Under the pieces are notes generated by a model that saw nothing but the letters and a program-made list of their open reading frames with translations, searched no databases and had not been told where the DNA came from. Both the position numbers and the translations under genes were made by a program. A DNA stretch of 64,000 nucleotides, taken from positions 310,001-374,000 of the forward strand of contig JAAKBF010000018.1 of NCBI GenBank assembly GCA_012656075.1, read 5' to 3'. Below are positions 42,301 through 54,405 of this stretch, in pieces (within the stretch, counting starts at the first letter, position 1; every line of letters begins with the position of its first letter). The DNA is from Phytophthora hibernalis. Its lineage: Eukaryota > Oomycota > Peronosporomycetes > Peronosporales > Peronosporaceae.

Positions 42301-43369
42301 GAGAGAAGCCCAAGAAAGAAAATACAACGATCGGGTTGCCAAATTGCTGACGTTGGATCCACTTGGGGGACACGTCCATATTCCGACTTGAAAACAGCCC
42401 TCGAGAAGGTGTTGAATGATGTCCGTACCGGGAACTGTCCAGTGTTCGACCGTTGTGATGATGAAGAAAACTACACTCTGACGACTGTCCAGAGTTCGAT
42501 CGATTCGAGACCTGAAAAAGGTGCGGGAAATATCGTCCACCCTGGAGAAGAAAGTATCGCTCACCTGTCGCCCAGTGCCTGCGCGTTACAAGGTCTCGTG
42601 AGCGATCTTGATTGCAATGATCGCCACCTGATCAAATTGCCATTGAACGTGGAGGGGTGGCCGACCATGTAGAATATACTGAGAATGGGGACCAGGCTCA
42701 GACTGTGATCCACCCAGAGTCAATTTCCTCACTAACCGGGTGTCGGGACATCGAAGCAGCAACATCCGCGACTATCAACAACAACATCAATAGTGGGGTC
42801 ATTTGCTAAGTCGAAAAAGAATCCAGGCAAACGAAAGCTAAGAAGGCGGAGCGTAAGCAGACTTCGAAAGATGACCTGCAGTAGACGTTCGTGCAGTGGA
42901 CGCGAGATCAACGCCTTCGATGAAACTCGTACTGGAAGCACATCTAAATGGATTATGTCTCCTGAACGCCGAGGGTCATCGGGCGATGTCTCGCTCCACC
43001 CTGATTTCTATTCTAGATAGAAAAACGACGCCACCGACAGATGCTTCAAAAATAATGGCTGTCCTGCCATTACGTCGGATTGAATCCTGCGAAGGCCAAG
43101 TCGATCACTTCCAAAACCGGTGGTACAGCGATCACGAAGCGAGATTGCCAGCTAACGAGATTACTATTAAAACTGATCGAGTGCTGTACGACATGCAGAT
43201 GCTCAAAGCAATGCTATCCAGGCACACGGTAATTCTTCGCTTATATGAAGTGGAAAAACTGTCACCTGGATCAACGAGTTGAATCTATCGAACTGGGATT
43301 CAGGTGATGGTTCGAAGAATAACTACCTGGGCCTAAGTACCATTATTTGAACGTCTAATATCGATTGAT

Positions 43370-43967
43370 GTGATTGGTGAATACTTCTGGATTACTAAGC
43401 TTCGTGGGCAATCACTCGTCGAGCTGTCAGTCCTGGACCTATGCGTACGCTCTCTGATGATGAAATACCAAGACGAGCACGTTGTATTTGCTATACCATC
43501 GCACCCCTCCGATTTCCTGTTTTCGACCAAAAGGCGATGTCCGATGACCCTGTTTGGAAGCAGCTTCATTAAGCCCTAGAACACCTGGAGGAAACGGCGG
43601 CAAGAAGACGTGGTTTTTCGCGGTCATACACTACAACTCCGAGCTTTGGTGTGCTGTGGATGTTAACTTCAGTGAGTTCTCAGTAACTATCTTCGATCTG
43701 CAGCAAACTGGGGATCGGTTCGCCGCATTTAGGGCCTATCTAAGAGCTGAGCTGATCCCACTTCTGCCTGAACCACCGTCCCCGAAGCGGTATCATGTCA
43801 AGCAGGTCGAATGGATCGTGCAGATCAACACGTACAATTGCGGAGTCTTCGTTCTTTTCTTCTTTGAGCTGCTTCTTCTAGTTGTCAAGCCAGTGGGCCT
43901 AGATACAGCTCTTGCCATGGAGTCCTTTAGGTACAGGTTCATTTCCCACATTAAAGTATTAATGTGA
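43370..43967 (+). pseudogene. Ulp1-like C48 cysteine protease domain
   Basis: The first part (LCVRSLMMKYQDEHVVFAIP) and the second (43554-43967) lie in adjacent frames. The second holds FFAVIHYNSELWCAVDVN with the catalytic His, VTIFDLQQ with Asp, and VEWIVQINTYNCGVFVLFFF with Gln and the catalytic Cys. The layout His-Trp, Asp, Gln, Cys is that of Ulp1/SENP. Here the usual DCG is NCG. The domain is distinct from the cellular Ulp at 22357-25547. Such domains in transposons are thought to act on SUMO or a related modifier; the actual function is unknown. Confidence 0.75.
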
Positions 43968-45462
43968 GCTGAATCTTTACCCTTTTCTTTTTGGGCTTGG
44001 CGATTCTTGATTTTTACATTCCCCTTGACCGACACTGAGATAATGCTTCTCCGCGCTTGAACACTATGATAGACGACTTAGCGAAATTCGACGGGCTTGA
44101 CCGCCGTCAGCGACAATCACTCCGGTTTCTGCAGACTTTTTCTGCTTTCGACAAGGACGCCCTATACACAAATGCTTCGTTGTTGCAGAGAAAGCTGATC
44201 AGCAGATGGCCAGCCTTGCCAACAGATGGCAAGTCTGTTCACCAGAAAGGATATCCAATTGTGTAGGACTGTGCATGACTGTGTTAGACTATGCTGTATG
44301 AGACATTTTTGTTGTGTACGTAGGCTCTGCCCAGTAAACCGCCCGAGACCACGAAATCATTTCGGTTTACTATGGGGACGTCGGCACGTCTAAGTATGAT
44401 GTCAGACTTAAACGAGACAAAATGAGTCGTGCCGCCCGCCGAAATCGAAAATTTACGATATTCTGTCGTAACGTGGCACGACAGTAAGTTACCACAATCC
44501 GTGTGAACCACACAACCTGCCGCCACAGGCAACATCCACAATATCGCGTTGGGCGGAGTATCGAGTATTTGCACCTAACCGAAACAAAGCCGCGATTTGC
44601 ATGGAACTAGCTCAGCAAACTTTGTTTCAAGGCGGACTACATGCACACCATTTTTGGATACGGATTGCTTGGATTGGGAATGTTGATGCGAACCATACAA
44701 AAGTAATGGACGGAAATAGGTTGTAGCTAGATGTTGGGTTGAAGAAGTGTCTCACTGGGTATCCAGAGGCCACAGGCCGTAAACAAATTCAAAAGTTTTG
44801 TTAGCCGAAATAGGTGCCGGAAATGCTTCTGCAAAGTACACGGAGATTTTCCGTGGATGAAGCGATTTAAGATTTTGAATGTCGCCTTTCATGAAAATGA
44901 GATAATAAATCGGCAGCATATTCTAGCTATGAATGCTGGACAATAACCAATGGATATGGTGGCGTCTTCATTTTCTTTTTAGCTATCTTACAATAGTGTG
45001 TTGCTGGAAGAAAGATAAAAATCCAAAATATTGCTGGAACGGTCTGGATAAATAATCGTATTTTAAGTGATATCGTACCATAAAGATGTTTTGTCCAAAT
45101 TTTTTACAGATGGGCCAACCGTAACAAATTTATAATAATCTTCTCATTAAATAAAGCAAGCATTTAATTAAAGCTCATTTGATTAAGTATTCAAATCGTA
45201 CTAAGGATTCAGACCTCGTTGCAATCCCTGGTATATAAAATCCAGAGAACTCTCGTTAATCTTGGCTTTTGTAAGCAAAACGGTTATTCCTGCACCGAAT
45301 TTGACAGGAAAAGGGGTAAATGAAAAATCAAACCAGGTTGCACCTAAAACTCTGAAATAAATTTCAGAGAATATAATAATATACTGATTTATCCCCTGCT
45401 CGCTTTATGCAGCTAGTTCAGATAAGACCGACGCTCGTCGTTGAACTTAAAGCGAACAACTA
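43968..45462. other. AT-rich interval, nothing recognised
   Basis: Only short frames. A small inverted pair GTAAACCG / CGGTTTAC (44336-44372) is visible. The region may be the tail of the MULE-like element and degraded intergenic DNA. Confidence 0.35.
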
Positions 45463-47113
45463 CACCTTTGCCCGACCAAGATGGTGCGATGCCACTTCAA
45501 TGTGGTGAAGTACCATAAAACTTTCGGAAATCAAACTCAACAATTACATTAGAATATCAGCTACTTCATGAATTTTGTCTTCCCAAGTCCAAAGTGGTTT
45601 AATCGTAGTGCAAGGTGGGCGGGGAGCGCGCATAACCAATCGAGTTGGCGGGAACTTTGGCGCGCGCGCGAAAACGACGCTGCACCACTACGAGCTCTCT
45701 TAAGCTGGCAAACCCTCTCACTTCCCAACAACCTCTCTGTCGACCAGCCTCCTCCGCCGCCATTCGATGCCAAGGCCCCCACACCCAGCCGCTGCACGAG
45801 CACGCTTGCTCGACTCGTACCGCAGTGGCGGCGATTGATGCTCGTGGCCGCCCACAATGGGATCCCCCTACGTCGGCGCGCCGAATTGTTGAGCCTGGGC
45901 GAGTGGAGTTGCGTCCTCGCGGAGGTTCGCGGCGTTCCTGCGTCAAATGTACCCCAGAAATTGAGGCTGCTCTCGAGGAGTACCTCAACGATAACTGCAC
46001 GTACACCTTCGCCGCAATGAAGGACATGGTTCGCTACGACTTCGGCGTGGATTTGAGCACGACGATTATCAGCAACAAGCTCATAGGCATGCTGTACACA
46101 ACCAAACAGGTATGTTATCCTCTCAATATTGTTAGATATGCTAAACTAACTACGAGTGTATTTATTCCAATGATGTAGGTCCGCGTAGAGCCAATGACCT
46201 GCAATAATGAGGCTAACAAAGCAAAGCGCATGACTTTTGCTAAAGCGCTGCGGAAGTACATGCACGAGGGGAATTTCATCGTGTACTACGATGAAACGAA
46301 CTTTAACGTGTACTGTAAGCGCAGTCAAGGACGTGCTAAACAGGGAGAGCGTGCGAGCCCCCTCCAAAGGTGCAAATCTGCAGGTGCAGTGCGCTGTTTC
46401 GACTGAGGTCGGTCTGGTGCACTATCGCTTGGAGCAAGGAAGCATCCGAATGGATGTCAACGCAGATTTCGTCAACGAAATTTACGAGAAGGTCGAGTCC
46501 TTGCCCACCTTCCACGAGCACTTTCAGGGCAAAAGGTGGTTGTCGTGCTCGACAACGCCCCCGCTCATAGCCAAACGGAAGAGCGCGTCATCGAGCACAA
46601 CGACCTGGTTCTCCTACGTTTAGCACCATACTCCCCAATGTGCAATCCAATTGAAGGTAAGACACAACCTTTGCTATTGTTGTACACGCGTAAGTGACTA
46701 ACAAGCTGCCGATCTGATGCTACAGGTTGTTTTAGCGTTCTCAAGGCGAAGATCAAGGGTGATCTCGCCTTGTCTCGCGAAGATCTCGTTGCTGTTCGTC
46801 CTCGTAGGACAATCGCGGCAGCTCGAATGGCGATTTTGGAGCGTGCGGCGAAGCGATGCATCAGCTGCATGGATTTACGGCTTGTGAACAAGATGGCGCT
46901 GCACTGTCAACTCGCGGTTGCAGCTGCTGAGCGCAAGGAAGACATGCAGTACGGCACCTAATTTGTGCCTTCGCGAAGAGCCATTTTGCTCTTGGTTTTC
47001 GCCACTTTGCATTTCGCTAGTAACATGAATTTTGCTAATCAAAAATTCTGTTTTTAAATTTTCAAAATAACCACATTGAAGTGGCATTGCACCATCCTGG
47101 TCGGGCAAAGGTG
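45463..47113 (+). mobile_element. Tc1/mariner transposon with 44-bp terminal inverted repeats
   Basis: The 1651-bp element starts CACCTTTGCCCGACCAAGAT at 45463 and ends with its inverted copy at 47070-47113 (two mismatches in 44). It is flanked by TA at 45461-45462 and 47114-47115. It encodes a DDE transposase on the plus strand. Compared with the 154-bp MITE at 25679 the ends differ, so this is another family. Confidence 0.92.
45645..46961 (+). pseudogene. Tc1/mariner-family transposase, two frame changes
   Basis: Exon 1 (about 45645-46110) encodes an Arg/Pro-rich leader and a helical region (CTPEIEAALEEYLNDN, RYDFGVDLSTTIISNK) resembling the paired-type DNA-binding part. A 68-bp intron (46111-46178, GTATGT to GATGTAG) follows. 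The catalytic core shows NFIVYYDETNFNVYCKRSQG (first Asp), VVVVLDNAPAHSQTEERVIE (second Asp, needing a frame change near 46535) and LAPYSPMCNPIEG (third acidic residue). A second intron splits CNPIE from GCFSVLKAKIKG. A further frame change lies near 46345. The catalytic triad is intact, so the element was active recently. Confidence 0.85.
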
Positions 47114-47115
47114 TA

Positions 47116-47885
47116 GAGAAGTCTCACCCACCACGTCCGGAAAATAAACCCATCTTTTCAGTCAACGACATTCCTTCCGGCCAAAAACTCATCAAATTTG
47201 TCTTCATTCGCCTGAACCCACGTCGCTTCGATCGTTCATCCGCGCTAAACGGAAATGTAAGTTCACGCGGCGCCTGTAGGGCGCTCCACCGACATGAAGC
47301 ACAGTGGTTGATCTTCGACGTCACCAAACGTTTTCTGATTATTGAAATCAGTACCAGATGCAAACCTTGGGCCACGTTTTTTAGTGTTTCGATAGTGTTT
47401 GGCCTCGAAGGAGGGCATCGCGCTGGTCTGAGTGCAGTTTGTGAACAATCACTGTCGACGCAATGAAGGACCAAAGACTATCAAACGGAACTCGTTGCTG
47501 CCCTTGTCGTAGATAAACTGATCTGGAAGTGATCAAATGCATGCTTCAATCAGACCTCGGAAAAAGGATTGCGGAATTGATATTACCGTATTTTTGTATT
47601 ATAATTTAGATTATTGGTTCAGTCTCAAACCAATAAAATAATTAATTGACGCAATAATGACAATACATGTACAACTATGTCCAATAGGAGGCAGGCCGGT
47701 TCAAAAGCCCGGTTCACTTTGCGGTCAACTTCCACTGGCCCTGGTGTCAATTAAAGACAGGGGACATCATTAGAGTATGGTGAGTGGCTCCCAACGTTTG
47801 TTGAGCTTGTGGCTAGCTCTCCTTTGGAGTAATACTGTGGTCTCACTTTAAAATCTACAACAATGGTTGCAAACAGAGACCTCTG
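47116..47885. other. Intergenic region, no supported gene
   Basis: A minus-strand frame (47474-47124) has no motif. CAGGGGACATCATTAGAG at 47758 resembles a hAT end but no partner was found at the other side. Confidence 0.35.
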
Positions 47886-49358
47886 CTCTTTTTCTTCGAG
47901 CCTCAAGACCAAGGCAGTCATCGGTGCAAGCTCTGTGGTGCGGACCGGAAGCAGCTGCCCCGAACGGGCTACTCCAATCTGATCTCGCACCTGGCAAGCC
48001 GCCACGAGGACTTTCGCGAGCAGTTCGCCGCCCATCACCGCGGAACCGAGCACTCCTCCAAGCATTTGGCTTCGTTTCGGAGGAAACAAGCCATCGCTTC
48101 TACTGGTTGCGGTGGGTTGTCGAGCGGAGCATGCCGCTGTGTGGGGTGGACGACGAGAGGACCAGGTCCATGTCCAAGTGGCTCCCAATCAACTCCAAGG
48201 CGCTCAAGGCTGACATGATTGCGGTGACGAAGAAGCTGGGGTCGTAATCACCGAGGAGATGGGCATCCTCTTCGGGTTACTGTTCGACGGCTGGAGCCAC
48301 TTGACCATGCACTTCATTGGCGTCTACGCTCTCTATGTGGTTGGAGGTCGACTCCAACGCACGTTGCTGGCGCTGTCGCCCCTGGACGATGGGAGCCAGG
48401 ATGCGGATGCTCATTTTGAGCTTTTCCGTAACGTGTTAGCCGTTTATAACAAGAGGGTTGATATGGTGCAGTTTATCGTGGCTGATAACTGTAACACCAA
48501 CCGCAGCATAGCCACAAAGCTCGGCGTCCGATTGGTCGGTTGCGCCTCGCACCGGTTTAACCTGGCGGTTAACACGTTCCTAACCGAACACGACCTGCTG
48601 TTACAAAAGGTTAACAACCTAATGTCTCAGCTTCGCCAGCCCAACAACGCTACTGAGCTGTACAAGCTCACTCCTCTTCGGGCCAAGAAGCGCAACGTGA
48701 CGCGATGGTCGTCGGCCTACGAGATGCTAGAGCGCTACATGGAGCTGCGGCCGCACATTCGGCTTGTGGAGGCAGTGGAGGACGTCGTGCCAACTAGTAG
48801 AGAGAACAAGAAGCTGGGGGATGTGCTTCGTCATATGCGCAAGCATGACAGCGTGTGCAAGCGTTTGCAGTGCGAGACGACGACGATGAGCGAGGTGCGC
48901 CTTCTCTTTGACTCGGTTGTGGCTGACTACCCAATTATGGGTAAGTACCTGAAACCGACATCTAAAATTGTACACTCTGTCGCTTTTGAGAACGGCTTGA
49001 TCAGGCTGGCATCTGGTGAGAACCCGTCGCCGACGGAAGCTGCCGCGCTGAAGCGTCTTGAGCGCCCCGAGTGGTCGAGCAAGCGCGCGCTAGTGGCAGC
49101 AAGCGCAAGGAGCGCGAAGGTGACTACGCGGTGCAGATCATCAACCAAGCCGGGTCCAAGAGGCGTCACGGTGAGCGAATGCCGTACGCCAGTCTGGCAA
49201 CGCTAGTTCCTCCGACGTCTAACGCCTGCGAACGTCTATTTTCGGAATGCAAGTGGATGCTCACACCGCAACGCAGCAGCTTGCTTCCTGCGAACTTCGA
49301 GATGCTGATCTTCCTGCGCGCTAACAAGGCAATGTGGGATGTCACCAGCCTGTTATAG
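47886..49358 (+). pseudogene. hAT-family transposase, plus-strand relic
   Basis: It begins with a BED-type zinc finger (HRCKLCGADRKQLPRTGYSN, LISHLASRHEDF). After a frame change comes the hAT core: LFDGWSHLTMHFIGVYALY, VDMVQFIVADNCNTNRSIAT and LVGCASHRFNLAVNTFL. A third part ends with the C-terminal dimerisation region ATLVPPTSNACERLFSECKW, MLTPQRSSLLPANFEMLIFL. Breaks occur near 48060, at 48245 (stop before VITEEMG) and near 49080. All hAT landmarks are otherwise in order. Confidence 0.88.
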
Positions 49359-49689
49359 GTACGTGTCATGGCTGCATGGCTTGTCGTTGACACTTAGAGC
49401 TGTTAATGGAGGAATTGTCAATAATGGCGCCGTACTTATTATTGTTTGTCCTTGTATTGCCGTCGTTATTGCGTTAACAGCCTTGAAGCAATTCAGTATG
49501 TTACTGTATTTTCCGAGGCCTGGCTTCAATGGCTTGAAGAGCAGGGCTGCCGATTATGGCATGCATATGAATGTAGGACGAAGACGCAATATAAATAATT
49601 TCATGCAAGATGTACAACCGAGAACATCAATAATGACATTCAGGACCAACAATGCATACATAACGGAAAATTCCAGATCATGCGAAGCT

Positions 49690-50953
49690 ATATTTGCTTA
49701 ACTGCGGTGGTTGTCGTCTGTGCGTACATCCCAGTAGCTCTAGTTCTTTCGCAAGAACAATATGTTCCAGCGTAATTGAGTGCAGACCGTTGCGCTGGTG
49801 CCCGAATGCGATGCGAGCTATACCAAACGATCGTTCCACCATATTCGAGGTGGGTGGAACACTTCCGAGCAGAGCGTATTGCTGCTCACGCTCGGCAAGA
49901 CGAGAACGCTTCTGCAGACGCTCAACGAAATACCCCTCCTCTTCGTCATTTTGGGGTGGATTCGGGCGCGGTTCCAACGGCAATCGGGCGCAGGGCAACC
50001 GTATCTGTCCTAGTCAGCCGGATAGACTTGCCACGCAGAACACGTATAGAGACAGACTCGAAGTCTGGGCTGTGGACGATGTCAGCTCGCGGCCCTGCGT
50101 ACAACAAATCGTAAATTAGCTTACCTTGTTAAAACTCGTGTCACACGCAGTTAACTTACCCAGATAAGTGGCGTACTTTGGCTTGGAATTGATGAGTCCG
50201 TCGAACCACTCGCGAACGTCAAGCAGATCGACGTCGGTTTCTTGGAGCGCCTTCGATACGGATTCGACGTCCTTCAGTTCGAAAACGCAGACGCCGGAGA
50301 GGGGACCAGGTCTGCGATATCTTCGTCCTCCTTGTCAAGGTACTGGAGTAGCTTGACATAGCGATGGAGCATCGAAAATGTAGAGCTCCACTGGGTGTCT
50401 TGACGAATGACCGGTCGAAGGTCAGTTTTAAGACAAAAATTAAACAAATAGGTTTTACGGGGATAGAAATTAGAATAAAATATGAGAAAATAACCTAAAT
50501 CAGCATAAAATAAAACAAACGTACCGCAACTTTGCCGACTGAGTTAGCGTCCGTAGCTTGATCATCATGACATGCACTCGAGCAAGGTTTAGTCTGGTGA
50601 TCTTGTAGCTGCTGCTGCACTGCGCGTTTGAATCGATGTGAGGCACACCCAATCAGAGGAACGCTAACTAGCGTAGTCAGACGCCGGTTAACGCTGCAGT
50701 TGTCTCCTACGATAAAGACGCACTGGTCCAGCTGCTTGCCAAAGTCACGAGGCAACATGTTAGCAAGGAATTCCCTGTGAGCGAAGGTGGATAGGTCGTC
50801 ATCTGCATCGTCTTGGAGAGGAGCCATGCATTGCAGCGGGGTTTTAACCTGGCCGTTCACTTCATAACAAGCGAAGACCGCGATGTAAAACTCGGACAAA
50901 TGGACAAAGGTGTACGGCATCTCGGAGGCGACAGACCTTTCCACTACTAGCAC
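49690..50953 (-). pseudogene. hAT-family transposase, minus-strand relic
   Basis: Reading down from 50953: FYIAVFACYEVNGQVKTPLQ, DQCVFIVGDNCSVNRRLTTL and VPLIGCASHRFKRAVQQQLQ form the hAT core. RPVIRQDTQWSSTFSMLHRY and LQYLDKEDEDIADLVPS follow in another frame. The C-terminus is LGSVPPTSNMVERSFGIARI and HSITLEHIVLAKELELL. The 5' part (zinc finger, FDGW motif) is missing; similarity stops near 50955. It faces the plus-strand hAT relic tail to tail and belongs to a different subfamily. Confidence 0.85.
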
Positions 50954-50997
50954 AACTAAAACTCGTCAATGATAGCAAGAGGGACACGCCCACTGAA

Positions 50998-51540
50998 TTG
51001 GTCGCAAACCCTGATATGTCTAGAAATTCGTTTGAATCCTTTATGACACCGTTTTCCATGGTTGCCAAAGTTCTCAAGAGATTGAAAGCTGCATTCAGAA
51101 AAGCTGACAAAAACATGACTATGTCAGCAGAAGTAGTGCATCGTATGGAAAACGTTGAGCTGGTCCTCGTCCGTGTTTCACGCGGACCCCGATCTGCGCA
51201 ATTTAAACTGGAGCTAGAAGAGGCGCTTTCTGATTCTGGTGCTAGTGCCAGGCCATCAGATTCTGGCAGATCCTACAATTCTGTGAACTATGCTAGAATA
51301 ATGTGGGTCGGCATGCCTCCAGGTGGATGGACAGTCGATGCTTCGGGAAGGACATGCATGTGTCATGTGTGGTGAAAGACAGGAATTTTCACTTAAGTTG
51401 CCGAGCTTTCGTGGCCGGGTATGTCAGATCCCGAGCTGCCTTTTGTGCGACCCAGCTCGAAATCTCGTCCTGGTCGTCTTTCACGCAGGAACCCCGTCGA
51501 TATCCCTGAAACAGAGGCGATAGATGACGCTGTAGCTGTT
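50998..51540 (+). pseudogene. Possible transposase fragment
   Basis: A 126-codon frame (KNMTMSAEVVHRMENVELVL and YARIMWVGMPPGGWTVDASG RTCMCHVW in part) is followed by other-frame Cys-containing sequence. The GW...RTCMCHVW segment weakly recalls the SWIM finger of the MULE remnant upstream (GWTCSCLF). It could be the end of a related MULE. The evidence is thin. Confidence 0.3.
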
Positions 51541-52973
51541 TATGGCCCCACAACATTGCAGGTCCATCGTGAGAAACAGAGCAGGACAGACGAAACTGGG
51601 TACATGTATCAGATGTCGAACACCATGCTTATGTATCTGCAGACAGACATCATCGTTTGCATCCCTATGATATGCACGCGGCGACTAACGCCACACTACC
51701 AGAACGACATGACTTTGCTTCACCGAATGCCGCGCGCATCCAAGTGGAGACCGCGATAACTTCTCGCATGCAAGTGATGAGACTGCAGTTACCCAGTGCA
51801 GAAGCCGCTGTGACCTTGGACTATCCGGTCACATCACACATCTCTCTCGTGATCCACCCCCTGATCATCAGGCTCATGATGCCCATGAACACTCGGGTTC
51901 AGTGAATCATCCACCCTTTTAACCGCGGAATTACATGCACCTTCCACCGATCAAACTCAAAAATCTAGTTGGCTTACCGATGGTTTAAGCATTCGATATT
52001 GCTAAAAATGCATATTTAACGAAAAATTATTTTGTCATATTTCATTAAAGAACGCAACCTCCAATTTGGTGATTATGATATAATCAGGCCTCTGCAATTT
52101 GACATTTGAGAAAACATCAAAATTGCTTGTTGTGGACCAGAGCAAATTTGATTGTTTTGGGCATACTCTGGTCCAAAACAAGCAAATTGGCAGGTCACCG
52201 GTTCGGGAGCACCGGTGCAAGGAAAAACAAGTAGACGGTGTTACACACCGCACTTCGCCGAATGCCCTGTCAGATCTATCGCCTGGCGTTTGCCCGTGCT
52301 ATTGCGTGGTGTTGGTCCATGTTATTGCGTGGCGTTTGCCCGTGATCTCGTGTGGTATATGATCACGATGGATAACGCTCTCCGCACTCCATTTTCAACA
52401 ATGGGAGTGGTTGGCGATAGAGCTGGCGAAAAATAAAAGCAAGCATGTAGAGTATATTATGTAATATTCTCTGGATTTTAATCCACAGTTTCTCTCTAAA
52501 GGGAACTCGAACCTTTAATAAAACCTCTTACCTTTTATGCACATACTTTTAAAAATCTTCTTCTGGAAGGACGCCAGTTTACAAATATCTTTGAAATCGA
52601 TAGACCTGTTATATAAGATCCATGTCAGATTTTTTAGTCGAAATCGGTGGGTGTCCACTCTTTAATTAGATGAAGGTGTAGCCAAAGGATACCTCTGCTT
52701 AGTCAGATAAAGATACTTTACCCTTAATATATAATAACCGGCTGACAATGAAAACACCCATATTAATGTCGACCGTAGCGGCCACGGGTAACATCAAAAC
52801 CCACCCACCCACTGAATGTTGCTTGAAGGAAATGGGTTAAACAAAGATTACCAGCTATGGGGCCGGTGGTGATAATTATCCTTTATAAAGTCTTTGCTTC
52901 AAACGGCTAAGTGCGCTGTTTTGTACCACTAGTCAGTATTAATATTCCTAAAATTAAGAAAAACATTTCCAAG
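51541..52973. other. AT-rich intergenic region, no gene seen
   Basis: No coding motif is visible. Around 52274-52345 a GC-rich unit of type GCGTGGCGTTTGCCCGTG recurs about three times with changes. The rest is AT-rich. Confidence 0.4.
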
Positions 52974-53422
52974 ATGAACGAAGGCGAGTTCCTGCGCTTG
53001 CTGGAGCGCTACCCTGTGGTGCGCAAGAAGACGCACTGCCGCGTGCAATGGAACGATATGGTGCGTGGTCCTCTTGCACATATCCCCGTTGAAATCCGCG
53101 CAATCGCGACGCTCTAGCTCTCAGTACAGTCCTCAAACACCCATCCTCTAACCTGTCCCCAATTGTTTTCTCTCAGTACGACGACGAACCAGCCGCACAT
53201 CCTGCAAGCTCCGGCATCTTCCTCCCTGTAGGTCAAGAGAACGCCATCAAACCCACAGACTCAGTGGAATATGCGTTGGAGAAGTTCCTGGCGCCCTATT
53301 TCTCGTCCCAGGAGACTGCCAAGATCCAGCAAGGGTTAAACAAGGCACAGAGAGACTTTGTGTCGGGTCTCAGTCTGGAGGACGTGAACGACCTGTGTGC
53401 GCAGTTTGTGTCGGCAACGTAA
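52974..53422 (+). CDS. Small conserved-looking protein, 110 residues
   Basis: Exons 52974-53060 and 53177-53422, with a 116-bp GT-AG intron ending in TTTTCTCTCAG, encode 110 residues. The N-terminal exon (MNEGEFLRLLERYPVVRKKT) and the end (SLEDVNDLCAQFVSAT) are helical; the middle carries ALEKFLAPYFSSQETAKIQQ. Phase, start context (CAAGATGAACG) and composition support a real gene. I do not recognise the family. The compact helical layout would suit a subunit of a larger complex. It is convergent with the following minus-strand gene. Confidence 0.65.
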
Positions 53423-53480
53423 AGAGCCTCCGGTGCTAAGGAATCTGGTCTCTTCTTTCAGTAGAAGTCTGTGTTTGATT

Positions 53481-54285
53481 TTAGGTGTGCAGTTGCTGGG
53501 AGAGTTGGTGTCGCTACAGAATGAACTAAGTTAGACGACAGACAGGAATAATGCAGAGCATACTGGACAGGTACCTGCAGGAAGCTGCGTGATTGTGCAG
53601 GGTCGAGGAAGGGCGACGTGCTCCAGGAGATGACGAGTGTTCGGAGCTCGTCCGTGGTGGTGTTGAACGAGATGAGCTGCAGCAGAGCTTCCTGCAATCA
53701 ACAACCAGCATATTGAGGTGAGTAACCCACGCAGTGACAGCCTTCAAGCTCTGCAACGTACAATGTGCTGGTACTCGGCTTCGAACGTGGCCAGCTCCTG
53801 ACTCATCATCTGCAGGTAGTCCACGGCCCTCAACTCGGTGGCTTCAAGCTGCTTCTCCTCTTCACCAGCCATGACTACAACAACTACACAGCATCAGCTC
53901 CATCCACAGCTCTCCACCTCAAGCCCGTACCAATATCTCTCGCCCGAGTCTGCAGCGTGTACATGTCCTCCAACAGCTCCTGGAAGCCACTGATCAACTC
54001 CTGCACCTGCTGGTACAAATCTTCCGCCAGCCATGGATCCATCTCCACATTGCCAGCCAGTCCACTCAGCCCCACGTCGCTCTGTGTCTCCTCAACCACT
54101 GCATCTCTCACAGCCAACAATGCCGTCTGGAAACCTTCAATCAGTGCGATTCCCTCGCGTTCCCGGGCATACCAAGCTGCTCCTTTCTCCTGCATTGCAG
54201 TAAACAACCTGGCAATGCTCTTCACTCCTCCACCTCCATCCTTCCTCTCAGCAGAGCCTCCTGCCTTCTTGCTCTTCTTGGCCAT
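53481..54285 (-). CDS. Helical, coiled-coil-type protein of unknown function
   Basis: Four exons fit by phase: 53931-54285, 53762-53874, 53575-53691 and 53481-53513, giving 205 residues. The start is MAKKSKKAGGSAERKDGGGG, a basic leader, and the rest is almost entirely amphipathic helix, for example SIARLFTAMQEKGAAWYARE, DLYQQVQELISGFQELLEDM and VDYLQMMSQELATFEAEYQH. It ends SFLQRHQLSQQLHT. The third intron (53514-53574) is deduced from the frame. No known family was recognised; the layout would fit a ribosome-assembly or tethering factor but this is speculation. Confidence 0.65.
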
Positions 54286-54405
54286 CCGAATGTAGCCACT
54301 TGCCAAGTCTCACTTAGCCAAATGTAGCCATCTCTAAGTGTAGCCATATCGCACTAAGTACGACATACGTGGCCAGGAGCTAGGCATATCAGTTTAGTCT
54401 CCATC

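Larger units (their letters stand above)
40560..43967 (+). mobile_element. MULE-like transposon remnant carrying an Ulp1-type protease
   Basis: A transposase region (40623-42300) with MULE landmarks and a SWIM zinc finger is followed, in the same orientation, by about 1 kb of poorly recognised sequence and then an Ulp1-like cysteine protease (43370-43967). Terminal inverted repeats were not found by eye, so the borders are approximate. The order transposase, SWIM finger, Ulp1 domain is the one known from plant Kaonashi-type MULEs, which makes a single composite element likely, but two adjacent remnants cannot be excluded. Confidence 0.6.

Noticed and set aside
47758..47775. CAGGGGACATC as the left end of the plus-strand hAT element
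   Set aside because: No inverted partner or 8-bp duplication could be found beyond 49358.
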